From Candidatus Obscuribacterales bacterium (GTDB lineage: Bacteria; Cyanobacteriota; Vampirovibrionia; Obscuribacterales; Obscuribacteraceae), in contig JAKFVQ010000030.1 of the NCBI GenBank assembly GCA_021732085.1, forward strand, positions 1 through 64,000: a DNA stretch of 64,000 nt, given 5' to 3'. Positions 9,472 through 17,806 of this stretch are shown piece by piece (the stretch's first letter is position 1; the number at the start of each line of letters is the position of its first letter). Made by a program: the position numbers and the translations under genes. Below the pieces are notes generated by a model that saw only the letters and a program-made list of their open reading frames with translations, was not told the DNA's origin and ran no database searches.

Positions 9472-10143
9472 ATGAAGACTCCAGAATCAAGTATTGAGAA
9501 TCTGTTTGACGGGCGCTTGGACTTCAAGTCCGGAAGCGCATTCAAATCGTCTCCCGAACTTCGGGAGCTTCAAGAACGTTATCTACACGCCAAGGCTGAA
9601 AAACAGAATATGGCTGTTGTCGGCAGCTGCTTTGCACTCGCGTCTCCCCTTATGCCACTGGGTTTCCTGTCCGCTCTTTTCATGCTAGGAAAAATGGACG
9701 GAATGGACAAGAGCCCAGAAGAGCTCTTGCTCGAGAAAGGGCGAGGGCTTCAAGGTGAGATGGCCAGAATTGCAGCGGCCGAGGCTCTAATGCGCAAGAA
9801 ACGAGCAAACGGAGAGGACCCGGAAAGCGATGCTTATATCCGCTATGCATCTCGCCAGCTTGAACTTCGTCCACTGCGGGTCGCGATGCGGCCAATCAAG
9901 GGTGCCGAGACACGAGTGATTCCAAAGAAACATGCTTCCGAGCCATCTGACTTTTTCATCACCAAAGAAAAGCAAAACAAATTACGAGACATCAGAAAGC
10001 AACGAATCCTTCTTGAAGGACTGATGGAAAAAGAACAAAAAGAGCAAAACTTTAGTGAAGCTTGCCGTCTTTCATCCAAACTAGAGTTGCTGGACAAAAT
10101 GCTCAGGAAGATGGGCGCCGGAACCGGTTCTCAACAGAAATAG
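9472..10143 (+). CDS. Unknown protein with C-terminal UVR-like motif
   Basis: The 223-residue product is mostly polar and helical with one hydrophobic stretch at about residues 45-70 (VVGSCFALASPLMPLGFLSA), which may be one or two short membrane helices. The last 45 residues read LEGLMEKEQKEQNFSEACRL and resemble the UVR motif (about 35 residues) found in UvrB, UvrC and ClpC, a protein-protein interaction hairpin. Nothing else is recognisable. It stands alone between two long spacers, and its ribosome binding site is weak. A role in repair or proteolysis cannot be claimed from the motif alone. Confidence 0.6.
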   Translation: MKTPESSIENLFDGRLDFKSGSAFKSSPELRELQERYLHAKAEKQNMAVVGSCFALASPLMPLGFLSALFMLGKMDGMDKSPEELLLEKGRGLQGEMARIAAAEALMRKKRANGEDPESDAYIRYASRQLELRPLRVAMRPIKGAETRVIPKKHASEPSDFFITKEKQNKLRDIRKQRILLEGLMEKEQKEQNFSEACRLSSKLELLDKMLRKMGAGTGSQQK

Positions 10144-10418
10144 CTTAGAGCCAATCACCGTCGTTGTGATCGCACAGCAAATGGCATATTCATGGAAGGG
10201 CAGTCGCGGAATAGCGCTCGGAACGCCACACGCATTCATCTGTTACCGAAATGATACTTTTCCACATCCCTCGAAAGGCTGATAGGGTAAGCATCTACTT
10301 TCTTCTGCAAAAATCTAGGGTAATCCTGAGCCCTTTTAGGGGCAGACCCTGAGTAGATTCTGACCGATTACGGGTAAAGAAGTCATAGATAGTCAGCGGT
10401 CCCCTGTAGGTAACGATA

Positions 10419-11069
10419 GTGGTACACGAAAATTACATCAAGGCAGGAAATCCTGAGACACCCGCAGAAGTCCTGCGAACACTAATTAACGGCGCTGATC
10501 GCACTGTGCGACGCCGCCTGGCGGAGAACCCACGCACACCTGAAGATCTGCTCCAGCAACTGGCCAGTGATGAAGATCCAGACGTCAGATGCGCGGTTGC
10601 CGAAAACGAAACGACACCAAGAGCGATACTAGAACAATTGAGCGAAGATCCCAGCGTACAAGTGCGTTATGCATTAGCAGGGCATTACACCCTTCCTAAA
10701 GATCTGCTCGAACGTTTTGCCTCATGGGATGAAAATCCCTATGTCAAAGATCATGCAAGACGAACCTTGGAAGGTATATTTTTGGAGGACGCCCTCCGCG
10801 AGATCGGCTTTGTCCCCCGTCCGGGTGAGACCGACAAGCTTGGAGATCTGCTCATTGATGCAGAAGTTCTGACAAAAGAGCATGTAGACGAACTCTTGCG
10901 CATCTCGAAAGAACGCCAGATGCCGCTAGGCCATGCGATCGTAGAATCTCGCTGTGTCGCCCGCTCGGTAGTTGTAGCCGCTCTCAAATCACAACGATCA
11001 GTCCGCGAGGGACAAAGCAGTCACGAGAATGCCATCTGGGAAATCAAGCACGTCTGGGGCAAGATTTAG
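10419..11069 (+). CDS. LRV-repeat protein fused to an MshEN-like module
   Basis: The 216-residue protein starts at a GTG. Residues 8-120 hold about four repeats of roughly 24 residues of the leucine-rich-variant (LRV) type, with the pattern N-x-x-TP-x-x-L-L-x-x-L-A-x-D-x-x-x-x-VR-x-A-V-A-x-N. LRV repeats are alpha/3-10 solenoids; in nitrogen-fixing bacteria one carries an Fe-S cluster, but no Cys cluster is seen here. Residues 137-205 (DKLGDLLIDAEVLTKEHVDE, then MPLGHAIVESRCV) match the module repeated in the protein at 51411-52607 and resemble the MshEN/GspE N-terminal domain. No neighbour suggests a pathway. A signalling or scaffolding role is an inference. Confidence 0.7.
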   Translation: MVHENYIKAGNPETPAEVLRTLINGADRTVRRRLAENPRTPEDLLQQLASDEDPDVRCAVAENETTPRAILEQLSEDPSVQVRYALAGHYTLPKDLLERFASWDENPYVKDHARRTLEGIFLEDALREIGFVPRPGETDKLGDLLIDAEVLTKEHVDELLRISKERQMPLGHAIVESRCVARSVVVAALKSQRSVREGQSSHENAIWEIKHVWGKI

Positions 11070-11084
11070 CATCCCCTTGCTGGT

Positions 11085-12959
11085 CTAGTCCAGTTTTTCT
11101 AACCCGCGGCGAGCAAGACTGCCCGTCTTCGAATCGGGTGAAAGCTTGATTGCCTGCTGATATGCAGTTCTGGCTTCTGTGAAGTTCTTCAGCTTCGTCA
11201 AACAAATTCCTCGCAGGTAATGCATCTCTGCGTCTTTGGGCTTTGCTGACAAGGCATTATTGACTGCTTTCAACGCCGATTCATAGTCGCCTTTTCCCAT
11301 AAGCCCAATAACATTTTGTGACCACGTCGCCTCACCGCCGGCAGCACCAAGCGAGGAATGCGATCCGCTCAGAATAACTGACGAACCGGCCGAAGAACTG
11401 CTAGCGAACGGAACGTAATTTGTTACCGAGCCGTAAACACTAGATGCCAACGCGGAAGGAAGATTTCTGGACCCGACTGCTCGAGGGAGTTCAACTCGAA
11501 TTCGTCGAGTTCCGGAAGTCTTTTCCAAACTGGCTATAACACTAGGATGAAAGCCTTCATATTGTCGGTCCAGAGCTTTTACGTCCTGGCTAGTCAGACG
11601 TGAGCGCCCGACGGTATCGTGCGCCTTGCCACCAAAAACCTGGAAGAACATAATAGCTTCCGAGTCTGACAAGTGACCAAGACCTAATGCATGTCCCATT
11701 TCGTGCAAAATCGTAAAATACATAGATCGCTTTCTGGCCTGCTTAGCCTCCGCTAAAGCTAGATCGTTTCCCAAAGAAACGACTCCACCTGCACTTAAGG
11801 CCGTTGCTATAGCTATGTTTTTCTTCTCGATAAGCGATTTTTGCCCTGGATAAACCGGTCCAGTTACTCCAAGTGTGTGCCCCCCGCGAACGATATCGGT
11901 CCAAATGATGTGGATATTGCAACGGATCGGATCCGGAAAATCCACCACACTGCGCCCTGAAGCCTCGAAGTTCTTAACCGACTCATCTTCGTAAGGGCTC
12001 GGAGGCAGTAAGGAAAATTTGAGGTGTCCAGCTGATGCATCTGACCAAGCCTGCAGCGATTGCACAACCATGTCCCGCATATAGGGCTCATAATACTCAC
12101 AGTTCTTTCCGCTATCGATATAGACTGTGATCGGTTTACTGAAATCCCAACATCCGTGGTGATCAGCTCCGGCAAAATCCTCTTGGCTCGCCTTCTCTAT
12201 CGCCATCAAGTTTTGCTGAGCACGCCGGGCAAAACTAGTGTTCGGCATCTGCGCGGTGATCCTCATGTAGACATCCCGAGCAGTGGCTTTTGCACCTAAG
12301 GCGTCTTGGCACTCTGCAATCCCCAACAAAGCTTCTCCATCTGTAGGATCTATCTCACAAGCTTGCGAAAATTTTCCAAGAGCTGTATTGAAATCACCAC
12401 GATTTTGATAGCAGTTTGCCTCTTTCAGGGTCAAGATACTCCGGCAGGCAGCACTGTTAATCCGTCCATAGCGATTTACAGCATCCGCGTCCGAAAATCT
12501 TCTGCACAGCCTTGCGTACGCATCGCCAGCTTCGGAATAGCGCTGGAGATGATCTAAAAGACCAGCCAGATAATAGGGCGCGCGCAAATCGTCAGGGCAA
12601 ATCGAAGTCAGCTCACGTAAAATCGATATCTGCAGATCATAATTCTCAGCAATCCCTGCGTTTACGAAATCTGCCAAGCGCTTTTCATAAACGGGCAGAA
12701 TTTGATTTCTGTATTCAGCTGTCTCAACAAAAGATAGTTGCCCCGTCAATGGAATCAGATGTCCATCGACCCGCAATATTTTGTCGCCCAGATTTTCCTG
12801 GTCAAGCAAATAAAGTGAATTTGCCGCACTTATGGTCGTGGCGTAGGCAGCATTACCAACAGAATCTTGCCCATTTAAAATGGAAAAAAGGACAAGAGAA
12901 AGCGCCGTGCAAACCGTTTGCCGAAACGACTTAGCAGAGTATCGAGTACTTCTACGCAT
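11085..12959 (-). CDS. Secreted TPR protein with matrixin-like zinc metalloprotease domain
   Basis: The 624-residue product begins with a basic N-terminus and hydrophobic segment typical of a signal peptide (about 1-40). TPR-like helices occupy about 90-260. A metallopeptidase domain of the M10/metzincin kind follows, with zinc motif HEMGHALGLGH (HExxHxxGxxH) and a downstream Met-turn (AIMFF). A linker rich in Ser, Ala and Gly (about 500-540) leads to two C-terminal TPRs (about 545-620). The combination of TPRs on both sides of a metzincin is unusual. An in-frame TTG three codons upstream exists, but the ATG at 12959 is preferred. Substrate unknown; secretion is inferred from the signal. Confidence 0.82.
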   Translation of the reverse strand: MRRSTRYSAKSFRQTVCTALSLVLFSILNGQDSVGNAAYATTISAANSLYLLDQENLGDKILRVDGHLIPLTGQLSFVETAEYRNQILPVYEKRLADFVNAGIAENYDLQISILRELTSICPDDLRAPYYLAGLLDHLQRYSEAGDAYARLCRRFSDADAVNRYGRINSAACRSILTLKEANCYQNRGDFNTALGKFSQACEIDPTDGEALLGIAECQDALGAKATARDVYMRITAQMPNTSFARRAQQNLMAIEKASQEDFAGADHHGCWDFSKPITVYIDSGKNCEYYEPYMRDMVVQSLQAWSDASAGHLKFSLLPPSPYEDESVKNFEASGRSVVDFPDPIRCNIHIIWTDIVRGGHTLGVTGPVYPGQKSLIEKKNIAIATALSAGGVVSLGNDLALAEAKQARKRSMYFTILHEMGHALGLGHLSDSEAIMFFQVFGGKAHDTVGRSRLTSQDVKALDRQYEGFHPSVIASLEKTSGTRRIRVELPRAVGSRNLPSALASSVYGSVTNYVPFASSSSAGSSVILSGSHSSLGAAGGEATWSQNVIGLMGKGDYESALKAVNNALSAKPKDAEMHYLRGICLTKLKNFTEARTAYQQAIKLSPDSKTGSLARRGLEKLD

Positions 12960-13040
12960 TTTGTCCAAGGAATGGAATGATCAAAACGGATCCTTCCAAT
13001 TGCTTCCCCAGATCTAGCCAGACGATAACGGAATCGGCAG

Positions 13041-13069
13041 TTTAAAAGTCAAAAAGCAGTTTAAAAAAA
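13041..13069 (-). repeat. T-rich intergenic element, copy 1 (behind pepF)
   Basis: Read on the minus strand this is TTTTTTTAAA, five bases, then TTTTGACTTTTAAA. The same two blocks with the same five-base gap occur at 27767-27794 on the plus strand, again just behind a GC-rich gene. Function unknown; see findings. Confidence 0.6.
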
Positions 13070-13089
13070 TGAAAGAAAACGAGATGGGG

Positions 13090-13121
13090 GTGGGAGCCGC
13101 CTTTTTATAGGCAGCTCCCAC
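13090..13121 (-). terminator. 3-prime hairpin of pepF
   Basis: Inverted repeat GTGGGAGCCGCC / GGCAGCTCCCAC, 12 base pairs with one mismatch and an eight-base loop, begins 24 bases after the pepF stop. There is no immediate U-run on the minus strand, so it may act as an mRNA-stabilising hairpin or a weak terminator. Confidence 0.65.
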
Positions 13122-13144
13122 CTCGCTTTAACTCGTGTGTTGCC

Positions 13145-14974
13145 TTAGCCTGCCGTCACGGGAGCAGTCGCAGACAACTTCTCGAACTCACCGATGTATT
13201 GCTCGAATACATCAAGCGCCTTCTGCACTGGCTCTGGGGTCGACATATCAACACCTGCACCTTTGAGAAGGTCGAGGCTGTACTTCGAAGAGCCACTGGA
13301 GAGAAAGTCCAGATAGCGCTTCACAGCCGGAGCACCCTCCGTCACGATCTGCGTGGACAGTGCAACAGCGGCAGACATGCCGGTCGCGTATTGATACACG
13401 TAGAAGGAGTTGTAGAAGTGCGGAATGCGTGACCATTCCACTTCCAGCAGTCCATCCACATCGACCACTGCACCATAGTACTTCTGGTTGAGGTCCTTGT
13501 AGATCTGGCAGAGCAGGTCTGGAGTCAGAGCCTCACCAGCCTCAGCTTTTGCGTGCGCTTCCTTTTCGAAAGCGGCAAACAAGCACTGGCGAAACAAGGT
13601 CGTCCGGAACGTTTCGAGCACATGGTTGATGATGTACATGCGCAACCCGCGATCCTGCGTCGTCTTGAGCAGGTAATGTGCAAGCAGCATCTCATTGCAG
13701 ATCGACGCGACTTCAGCCACAAACAGGGTGTAACTACCATAGCAGTATGGCTGGTTCTTTCGTGTTAGATACGAGTGCATGGAATGACCCGACTCGTGAA
13801 TGAGAGTGAACATCGAATCCATCGTCGGCTGCCAGTTGAGCAACATGAACGGATGCGTGTTGTATGAGCCCCAGCTGTAAGCGCCCGAATGCTTGCCTTC
13901 ATTCTCCATCACATCGGCCCAGCGATCGGCGAATCCTTTGCGCAAGGCAGCGACATACTTGTCACCGAGCGGTGCCAATGATTCGAGGCACTTTTCGACG
14001 GCGTCCTGGTAGCTGATTTTGTAGTCGACACCCTCGACCATCGGCACATACAGATCGTATGGCTTCAAGTCGGCCAGCCCGAGAAGCTTCTTGCGCAGCT
14101 CGAGATAGCGGTGCAGCTTCGGCAGATTCTTGTCCACCGTAGCCAGCAAGTTGTCATAAACACTGGTTGGAATGTTCACAGGACCCAGCGCAGCCTCGCG
14201 GGCCGAGCCATAGTTGCGCTGCTTGGCGAAAAACACGTTCGTTTTCACCTGAGCTGCGTAATTGGCCGCCATCGTGTTGCGCATTTCCCCGAACGTACCG
14301 TGAAGCCCCTCAAAACCCGCTTTGCGCATCTCCCGATCAGGGTGCTCGAGAAAGAAAGAAGCATAGTTTCCATGCGTGAGCTGGATTTCCTTGCCGGTCG
14401 CGGTATCCTTGATCTTGGGCAGCTTCAGATCTGCATCGTTGATCATCTGGAACACCTTGTCGGGTCCAGAAGCTAGTTCAGCAGCCTGAGCGAGAATCGC
14501 CTCGATTTCGGCGCTTCGAACATGCGGACGCTGCCGGTCGAGTTCGTCGAACTCGTGCTCGTAAATTCGTAGTTCCTTCGAGCGGGCCAGCAAACCTGTG
14601 AGGCGCTTACCTTCTGTCGCCAGAAGCTCCGGCGTGATGAAGGAAGAGGCTGCCGACACATCGGTGGAAAGCTTATCAGCCCGGTCAGAAAGCGCCTGGT
14701 ATGTCGCATCCGTCGTGTCTTGATGGAAGCGCATGTTCGCGTAGCAGTAGAGTTTACCAACCAGGGAGCCGATCTCGTCGCGCAATTTGAGCGCATCCAG
14801 CAAGTTCTTGCCGGTCTTGGTCAGCTTGCCCTTGAAAGCAGTCAACATGGGAAGCATTTTGGTGACCTTTGCAAAGTCAGCCTCCCAATCCTTGTTTGTC
14901 TTGTAAACGCTCTCCAAATTCCAGGTCATCTCGACCGGGAGATCAGCGCGTTTCGGAAGAGTTTGATCGTTCAT
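13145..14974 (-). CDS. pepF: Oligoendopeptidase F (M3 family)
   Basis: The 609-residue cytoplasmic zinc peptidase has the M3 signature HESGHSMHS (HExxH) with the downstream glutamate in a VAEVASICNE context. Family members hydrolyse short peptides and usually have about 600 residues, so this is full length. The ATG at 14974 has a perfect AGGAG six bases ahead. Codon use is clearly richer in third-position G and C than in adjacent genes. It stands alone with its own 3-prime hairpin. Confidence 0.94.
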   Translation of the reverse strand: MNDQTLPKRADLPVEMTWNLESVYKTNKDWEADFAKVTKMLPMLTAFKGKLTKTGKNLLDALKLRDEIGSLVGKLYCYANMRFHQDTTDATYQALSDRADKLSTDVSAASSFITPELLATEGKRLTGLLARSKELRIYEHEFDELDRQRPHVRSAEIEAILAQAAELASGPDKVFQMINDADLKLPKIKDTATGKEIQLTHGNYASFFLEHPDREMRKAGFEGLHGTFGEMRNTMAANYAAQVKTNVFFAKQRNYGSAREAALGPVNIPTSVYDNLLATVDKNLPKLHRYLELRKKLLGLADLKPYDLYVPMVEGVDYKISYQDAVEKCLESLAPLGDKYVAALRKGFADRWADVMENEGKHSGAYSWGSYNTHPFMLLNWQPTMDSMFTLIHESGHSMHSYLTRKNQPYCYGSYTLFVAEVASICNEMLLAHYLLKTTQDRGLRMYIINHVLETFRTTLFRQCLFAAFEKEAHAKAEAGEALTPDLLCQIYKDLNQKYYGAVVDVDGLLEVEWSRIPHFYNSFYVYQYATGMSAAVALSTQIVTEGAPAVKRYLDFLSSGSSKYSLDLLKGAGVDMSTPEPVQKALDVFEQYIGEFEKLSATAPVTAG

Positions 14975-15413
14975 CTTAGCTCCTGTGTGCGTTCATTACG
15001 CGTCTTGGGCGCACTTCCCTAAGGGAGATACACCGGTAAAATTGGACATCAAAATCGGCTTAAGCCAGTTTAGCACCCGAAACTAAGCAGAACCTTATAC
15101 GCAAAAAAATGCGCAACTTTGTTCAAAGACCAAAGTGGGAAATAGCCAGCTTAGCTTACGGGTAGGGGAAAGAAACAACGCGTAGAGGATAGAAGGGTCC
15201 CACAGTAGATCTCAACATAGGAGCCCTGAACTTGACTACCAGTGCGCCAGCACTTTCTTGCCGGGGATAAGAGCAGCAGGCGTACGGAAGTACGTTTTCA
15301 AGAGAACACCATCAGCTGCAAGCCGAGAAAAGTCTAATTCTATCCCTCCATTTGGAACTATTAGTGAAGCTGGCCGAGTTTGCAGAATCGGGCTTTTGAA
15401 CGACAATATTGGA
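14975..15413. other. Divergent intergenic region between pepF and the cytochrome fusion gene
   Basis: The spacer holds the pepF Shine-Dalgarno region and presumably promoters for both genes. A plus-strand open frame continues upstream of the cytochrome gene to 15258, but its product has no signal peptide or family match, so the start at 15414 is used. No RNA gene or repeat seen. Confidence 0.5.
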
Positions 15414-16193
15414 ATGAGAAAGACAATTACGCTTAGCCTCCTGATGGCATCATGCTTGTGTCTCCTGGCATCCTTGCCTGGATTTGGCGGCCCGCACCAA
15501 GTTCTTGTCCCAGAAATTTCCGTTTCCGAAACTGAGTTCAATTTCGGAAAGTTAGAGGAAGGGATTGAAACGCGCCACACCTTCAAAATTACAAACAAGG
15601 GCAAGAAACCGTTAAAGATATTCGAAACCAAAGCAACTTGCGGTTGTACGGTCCCAAAGGTGAAAAAGGATCTCATCGCACCTGGTGAAACAGTGGACCT
15701 CGAAGTTGTGATGGATACCTCAATGAAACAAGGCAACGTTTCAAAACCAATCACGATCAGAAGCAACGATCCGATGAAGAGGGTATTGACGATCCACGTT
15801 AAAGCACAAGTACGCGGACCGCACGCCGACTTGGTCTCATCAGGCGAACAACGAACAGCCAAAATATTCACCGGAAGATGCGCTGCCTGTCATGTCGAAA
15901 AAGGAGTGGGGAAAATCGGCGAAGAATTATTCATGGCTGACTGCAGCATGTGCCATGGGGCGCGCGCCAAAGGCATTCCGGGAGTGGCACCAGCCTTAAC
16001 ACCATTTGATTATCACCAAAAAGATTTCGCCGCGCATATGAGGAAAATCATTGCTTTCGGCAGCAAAGCACACCGCTCCATGCCTGGATATTTGAAAACT
16101 GCTGGCGGTCCTTTGAGCGATTCAGAAATCGACTCGCTAGTCGAATACCTTAAATGGAAAAGTGATTTGGACTTGAAGCCAAAAACGCACTAA
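15414..16193 (+). CDS. Secreted DUF1573 domain - cytochrome c fusion protein
   Basis: The ATG at 15414 gives a 259-residue product with a clear signal peptide (MRKTITLSLLMASCLCLLAS). Residues 35-135 match the DUF1573 Ig-like domain, including VSETEFNFGKL, the CGCT motif and the IxxNDP segment. Residues 148-255 are a class-I cytochrome c-like domain with two CxxCH heme-binding motifs (CAACH and CSMCH, 25 residues apart) and a C-terminal SMPGY methionine that could be the axial ligand. Two CxxCH motifs this close suggest either two hemes or a duplicated motif with one used. The protein is likely periplasmic and involved in electron transfer. No oxidase or dehydrogenase gene lies beside it. Confidence 0.85.
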   Translation: MRKTITLSLLMASCLCLLASLPGFGGPHQVLVPEISVSETEFNFGKLEEGIETRHTFKITNKGKKPLKIFETKATCGCTVPKVKKDLIAPGETVDLEVVMDTSMKQGNVSKPITIRSNDPMKRVLTIHVKAQVRGPHADLVSSGEQRTAKIFTGRCAACHVEKGVGKIGEELFMADCSMCHGARAKGIPGVAPALTPFDYHQKDFAAHMRKIIAFGSKAHRSMPGYLKTAGGPLSDSEIDSLVEYLKWKSDLDLKPKTH

Positions 16194-16420
16194 TGCGCTT
16201 GTTCCGGCTTCCCACAATCCGGACTTGGATAATGCAAATGATCTTCGTAGCCCACAAAGACATAGGGCACTGCTTCGCAGCGATTAATACAGGCCTCACA
16301 AGCGAAACGCTTGTAGATTGGCTTGTCTGAATGAAAGTTGGCAACTATAAACAATGGCAAGTTCAAGAGCTCAGCTCTCTCACTTCCATCAAAGGGACCG
16401 CCCCACAACGAAATGGTCAT
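16190..16420 (-). CDS. Small Cys-containing protein with GGPFDG motif
   Basis: A 76-residue frame opens with MTISLWGGPFDGSE. A GGPxDG start is a pattern I associate with small proteins common in phages and actinobacteria. The middle holds FACEACINRC, a CxxCxxxC cluster that could bind metal, and the end is Tyr, His and Pro rich. AAGGAG lies 12 bases before the ATG. It overlaps the stop of the cytochrome fusion gene by four bases, tail to tail. Opposing frames over the same bases lack a good ribosome binding site. Function unknown. Confidence 0.5.
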   Translation of the reverse strand: MTISLWGGPFDGSERAELLNLPLFIVANFHSDKPIYKRFACEACINRCEAVPYVFVGYEDHLHYPSPDCGKPEQAH

Positions 16421-16808
16421 CGGATTTCAACGCTCCTTCAAATCAGTAATCAGAATATTGTGCCACTTGTTCTCAATAAGAGATCGACATTCTTGCCAAT
16501 TCGAAACAATCCAAAAGAAGTCATATGAGAGATATGAACGAAGATGGATTTTATTTGCCAAGAAGCTACAAGCCGCTCCCGCTCCCATCTCAATCCGAAA
16601 GTACTACCATACAAGCATCTACGCAGATTTTATCTTTCTGGTAAAGCAGAAACAGCAAGGAGATCCGGAAAGTATGCCTTCTCACAATGTATGCAATTCA
16701 TTCTCAACTGTGAAATTTGTTGTACAGTAGAAAAAGAAAAGAACCAAATATTCTCTCAACCAAAAAACTGTTTTTGGCGGCTTAGCTTTGACTTCTAAAT
16801 GAGTTGGC
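16421..16808. other. AT-rich intergenic region
   Basis: This spacer lies between two small genes. Several overlapping plus-strand frames exist (for example 16338-16730 and 16544-16798), but none has a ribosome binding site or resembles a protein family. I see no RNA gene or repeat. Confidence 0.45.
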
Positions 16809-17195
16809 ATGCAAATAGCACTCCCAAATGAGAATATAGGCACAGGCCAGCTCCAACAATGGCTGGCAAGCATGCCGCCTGAATCACTGGAGCGACTTAA
16901 ACAGATCAACAGTCACACAGGAAGCGCTCACCACGTGATTTTGACACTCGCATATGGCTTGGGCGACCGATACATCAACAAGCTAAACCGCATGATTATC
17001 GGTCTTCTTCTGCGTCGCATGAAGGCCGAACGCACGGGCAATGAAAAGCAGGTCGAACGAATAAACTCTTACATGAAAGAGATGCACGAACTCATCGACA
17101 ACGTGACCGGTGTTAACACGGCAATCAACGGTGATCGGGCAGCTTGCAATCGAACAAAATCAGGAAGAAGAACAATCTTGCCTCGCACACATTAG
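16809..17195 (+). CDS. Hypothetical small helical protein
   Basis: The 128-residue product is not recognised. Its first 105 residues look like a folded helical domain (PPESLERLKQINSH, LAYGLGDRYINKLNR, long amphipathic helices to residue 105). The tail from about 106 is basic and irregular. It ends four bases inside the plsC-like gene, tail to tail. No clear ribosome binding site is visible before the ATG, so its reality rests on the protein-like composition of the N-terminal part. Confidence 0.45.
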   Translation: MQIALPNENIGTGQLQQWLASMPPESLERLKQINSHTGSAHHVILTLAYGLGDRYINKLNRMIIGLLLRRMKAERTGNEKQVERINSYMKEMHELIDNVTGVNTAINGDRAACNRTKSGRRTILPRTH

Positions 17196-17803
17196 GCAGT
17201 ATTTCGCATTTCAAAAATGGCGTGCTCAATAGTGGCGACGGACGTCTTAGTTGCTCCCTTGGAAATGTAGACTGGCTTGCCGAAGGAAACCGTCACTTTA
17301 CTTGGCGTCGGAAGAAAGCGCCCTTTCGGAAGCATCTCTGCAGTGCCACTTATAAATATTGGAACAACCGGCAGATTGCACTCTGCTGCCAGAATAGCAA
17401 ACCCTCTTTTGAAGCTCTTTTTGCGCTGATCTCGACTGCCTTCAGGGTAAATAAGCAGCGAGTTACCTGCTTCTAAGAGGTGCCTGGAGTCCGCCAGACT
17501 CTTCCGAACATCATGGCGATCAAAGGGGAAAGTATTGAGCACAGAGGAAACGCAACCTGCTACCAGTTTGTTTTTATAAAAGTAGTCTTCTGCTGCAGCA
17601 ATAACCAGACGCTGCTTCAAAGGATTGGGAAGTACTCGCAGTATCGCAGCGGTATCTGCATGACTGTTGTGGTTGGCCACAAAAATAACTGGACCTTCCA
17701 ATTCACGAATGTTCTCTAATCCACTTACTTCAAGCCCTCTCAGATTCGTATTGAACAAAGGGAAAACGAACAAGTGCTGCAGGAAAATGTGTAAATAACT
17801 CAT
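17192..17803 (-). CDS. 1-acyl-sn-glycerol-3-phosphate acyltransferase (PlsC-like)
   Basis: The 203-residue protein has the acyltransferase block I NHNSHAD (NHx4D), a central FPFDRHDVRKS segment and block III YPEGSRD, followed by a VVPIFISGT segment. PlsC enzymes acylate lysophosphatidate to phosphatidate at the membrane. The start codon lies three bases after the cdsA-like stop, with AGGGGG as the ribosome binding site, so it is the third gene of a phospholipid operon. Acceptor specificity is not readable from sequence. Confidence 0.88.
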   Translation of the reverse strand: MSYLHIFLQHLFVFPLFNTNLRGLEVSGLENIRELEGPVIFVANHNSHADTAAILRVLPNPLKQRLVIAAAEDYFYKNKLVAGCVSSVLNTFPFDRHDVRKSLADSRHLLEAGNSLLIYPEGSRDQRKKSFKRGFAILAAECNLPVVPIFISGTAEMLPKGRFLPTPSKVTVSFGKPVYISKGATKTSVATIEHAIFEMRNTA

Positions 17804-17806
17804 AAA

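Noticed and set aside
15236..15871. Minus-strand frame of 211 codons opposite the DUF1573-cytochrome gene
   Set aside because: The plus-strand protein has a signal peptide and two recognised domains over the same bases.
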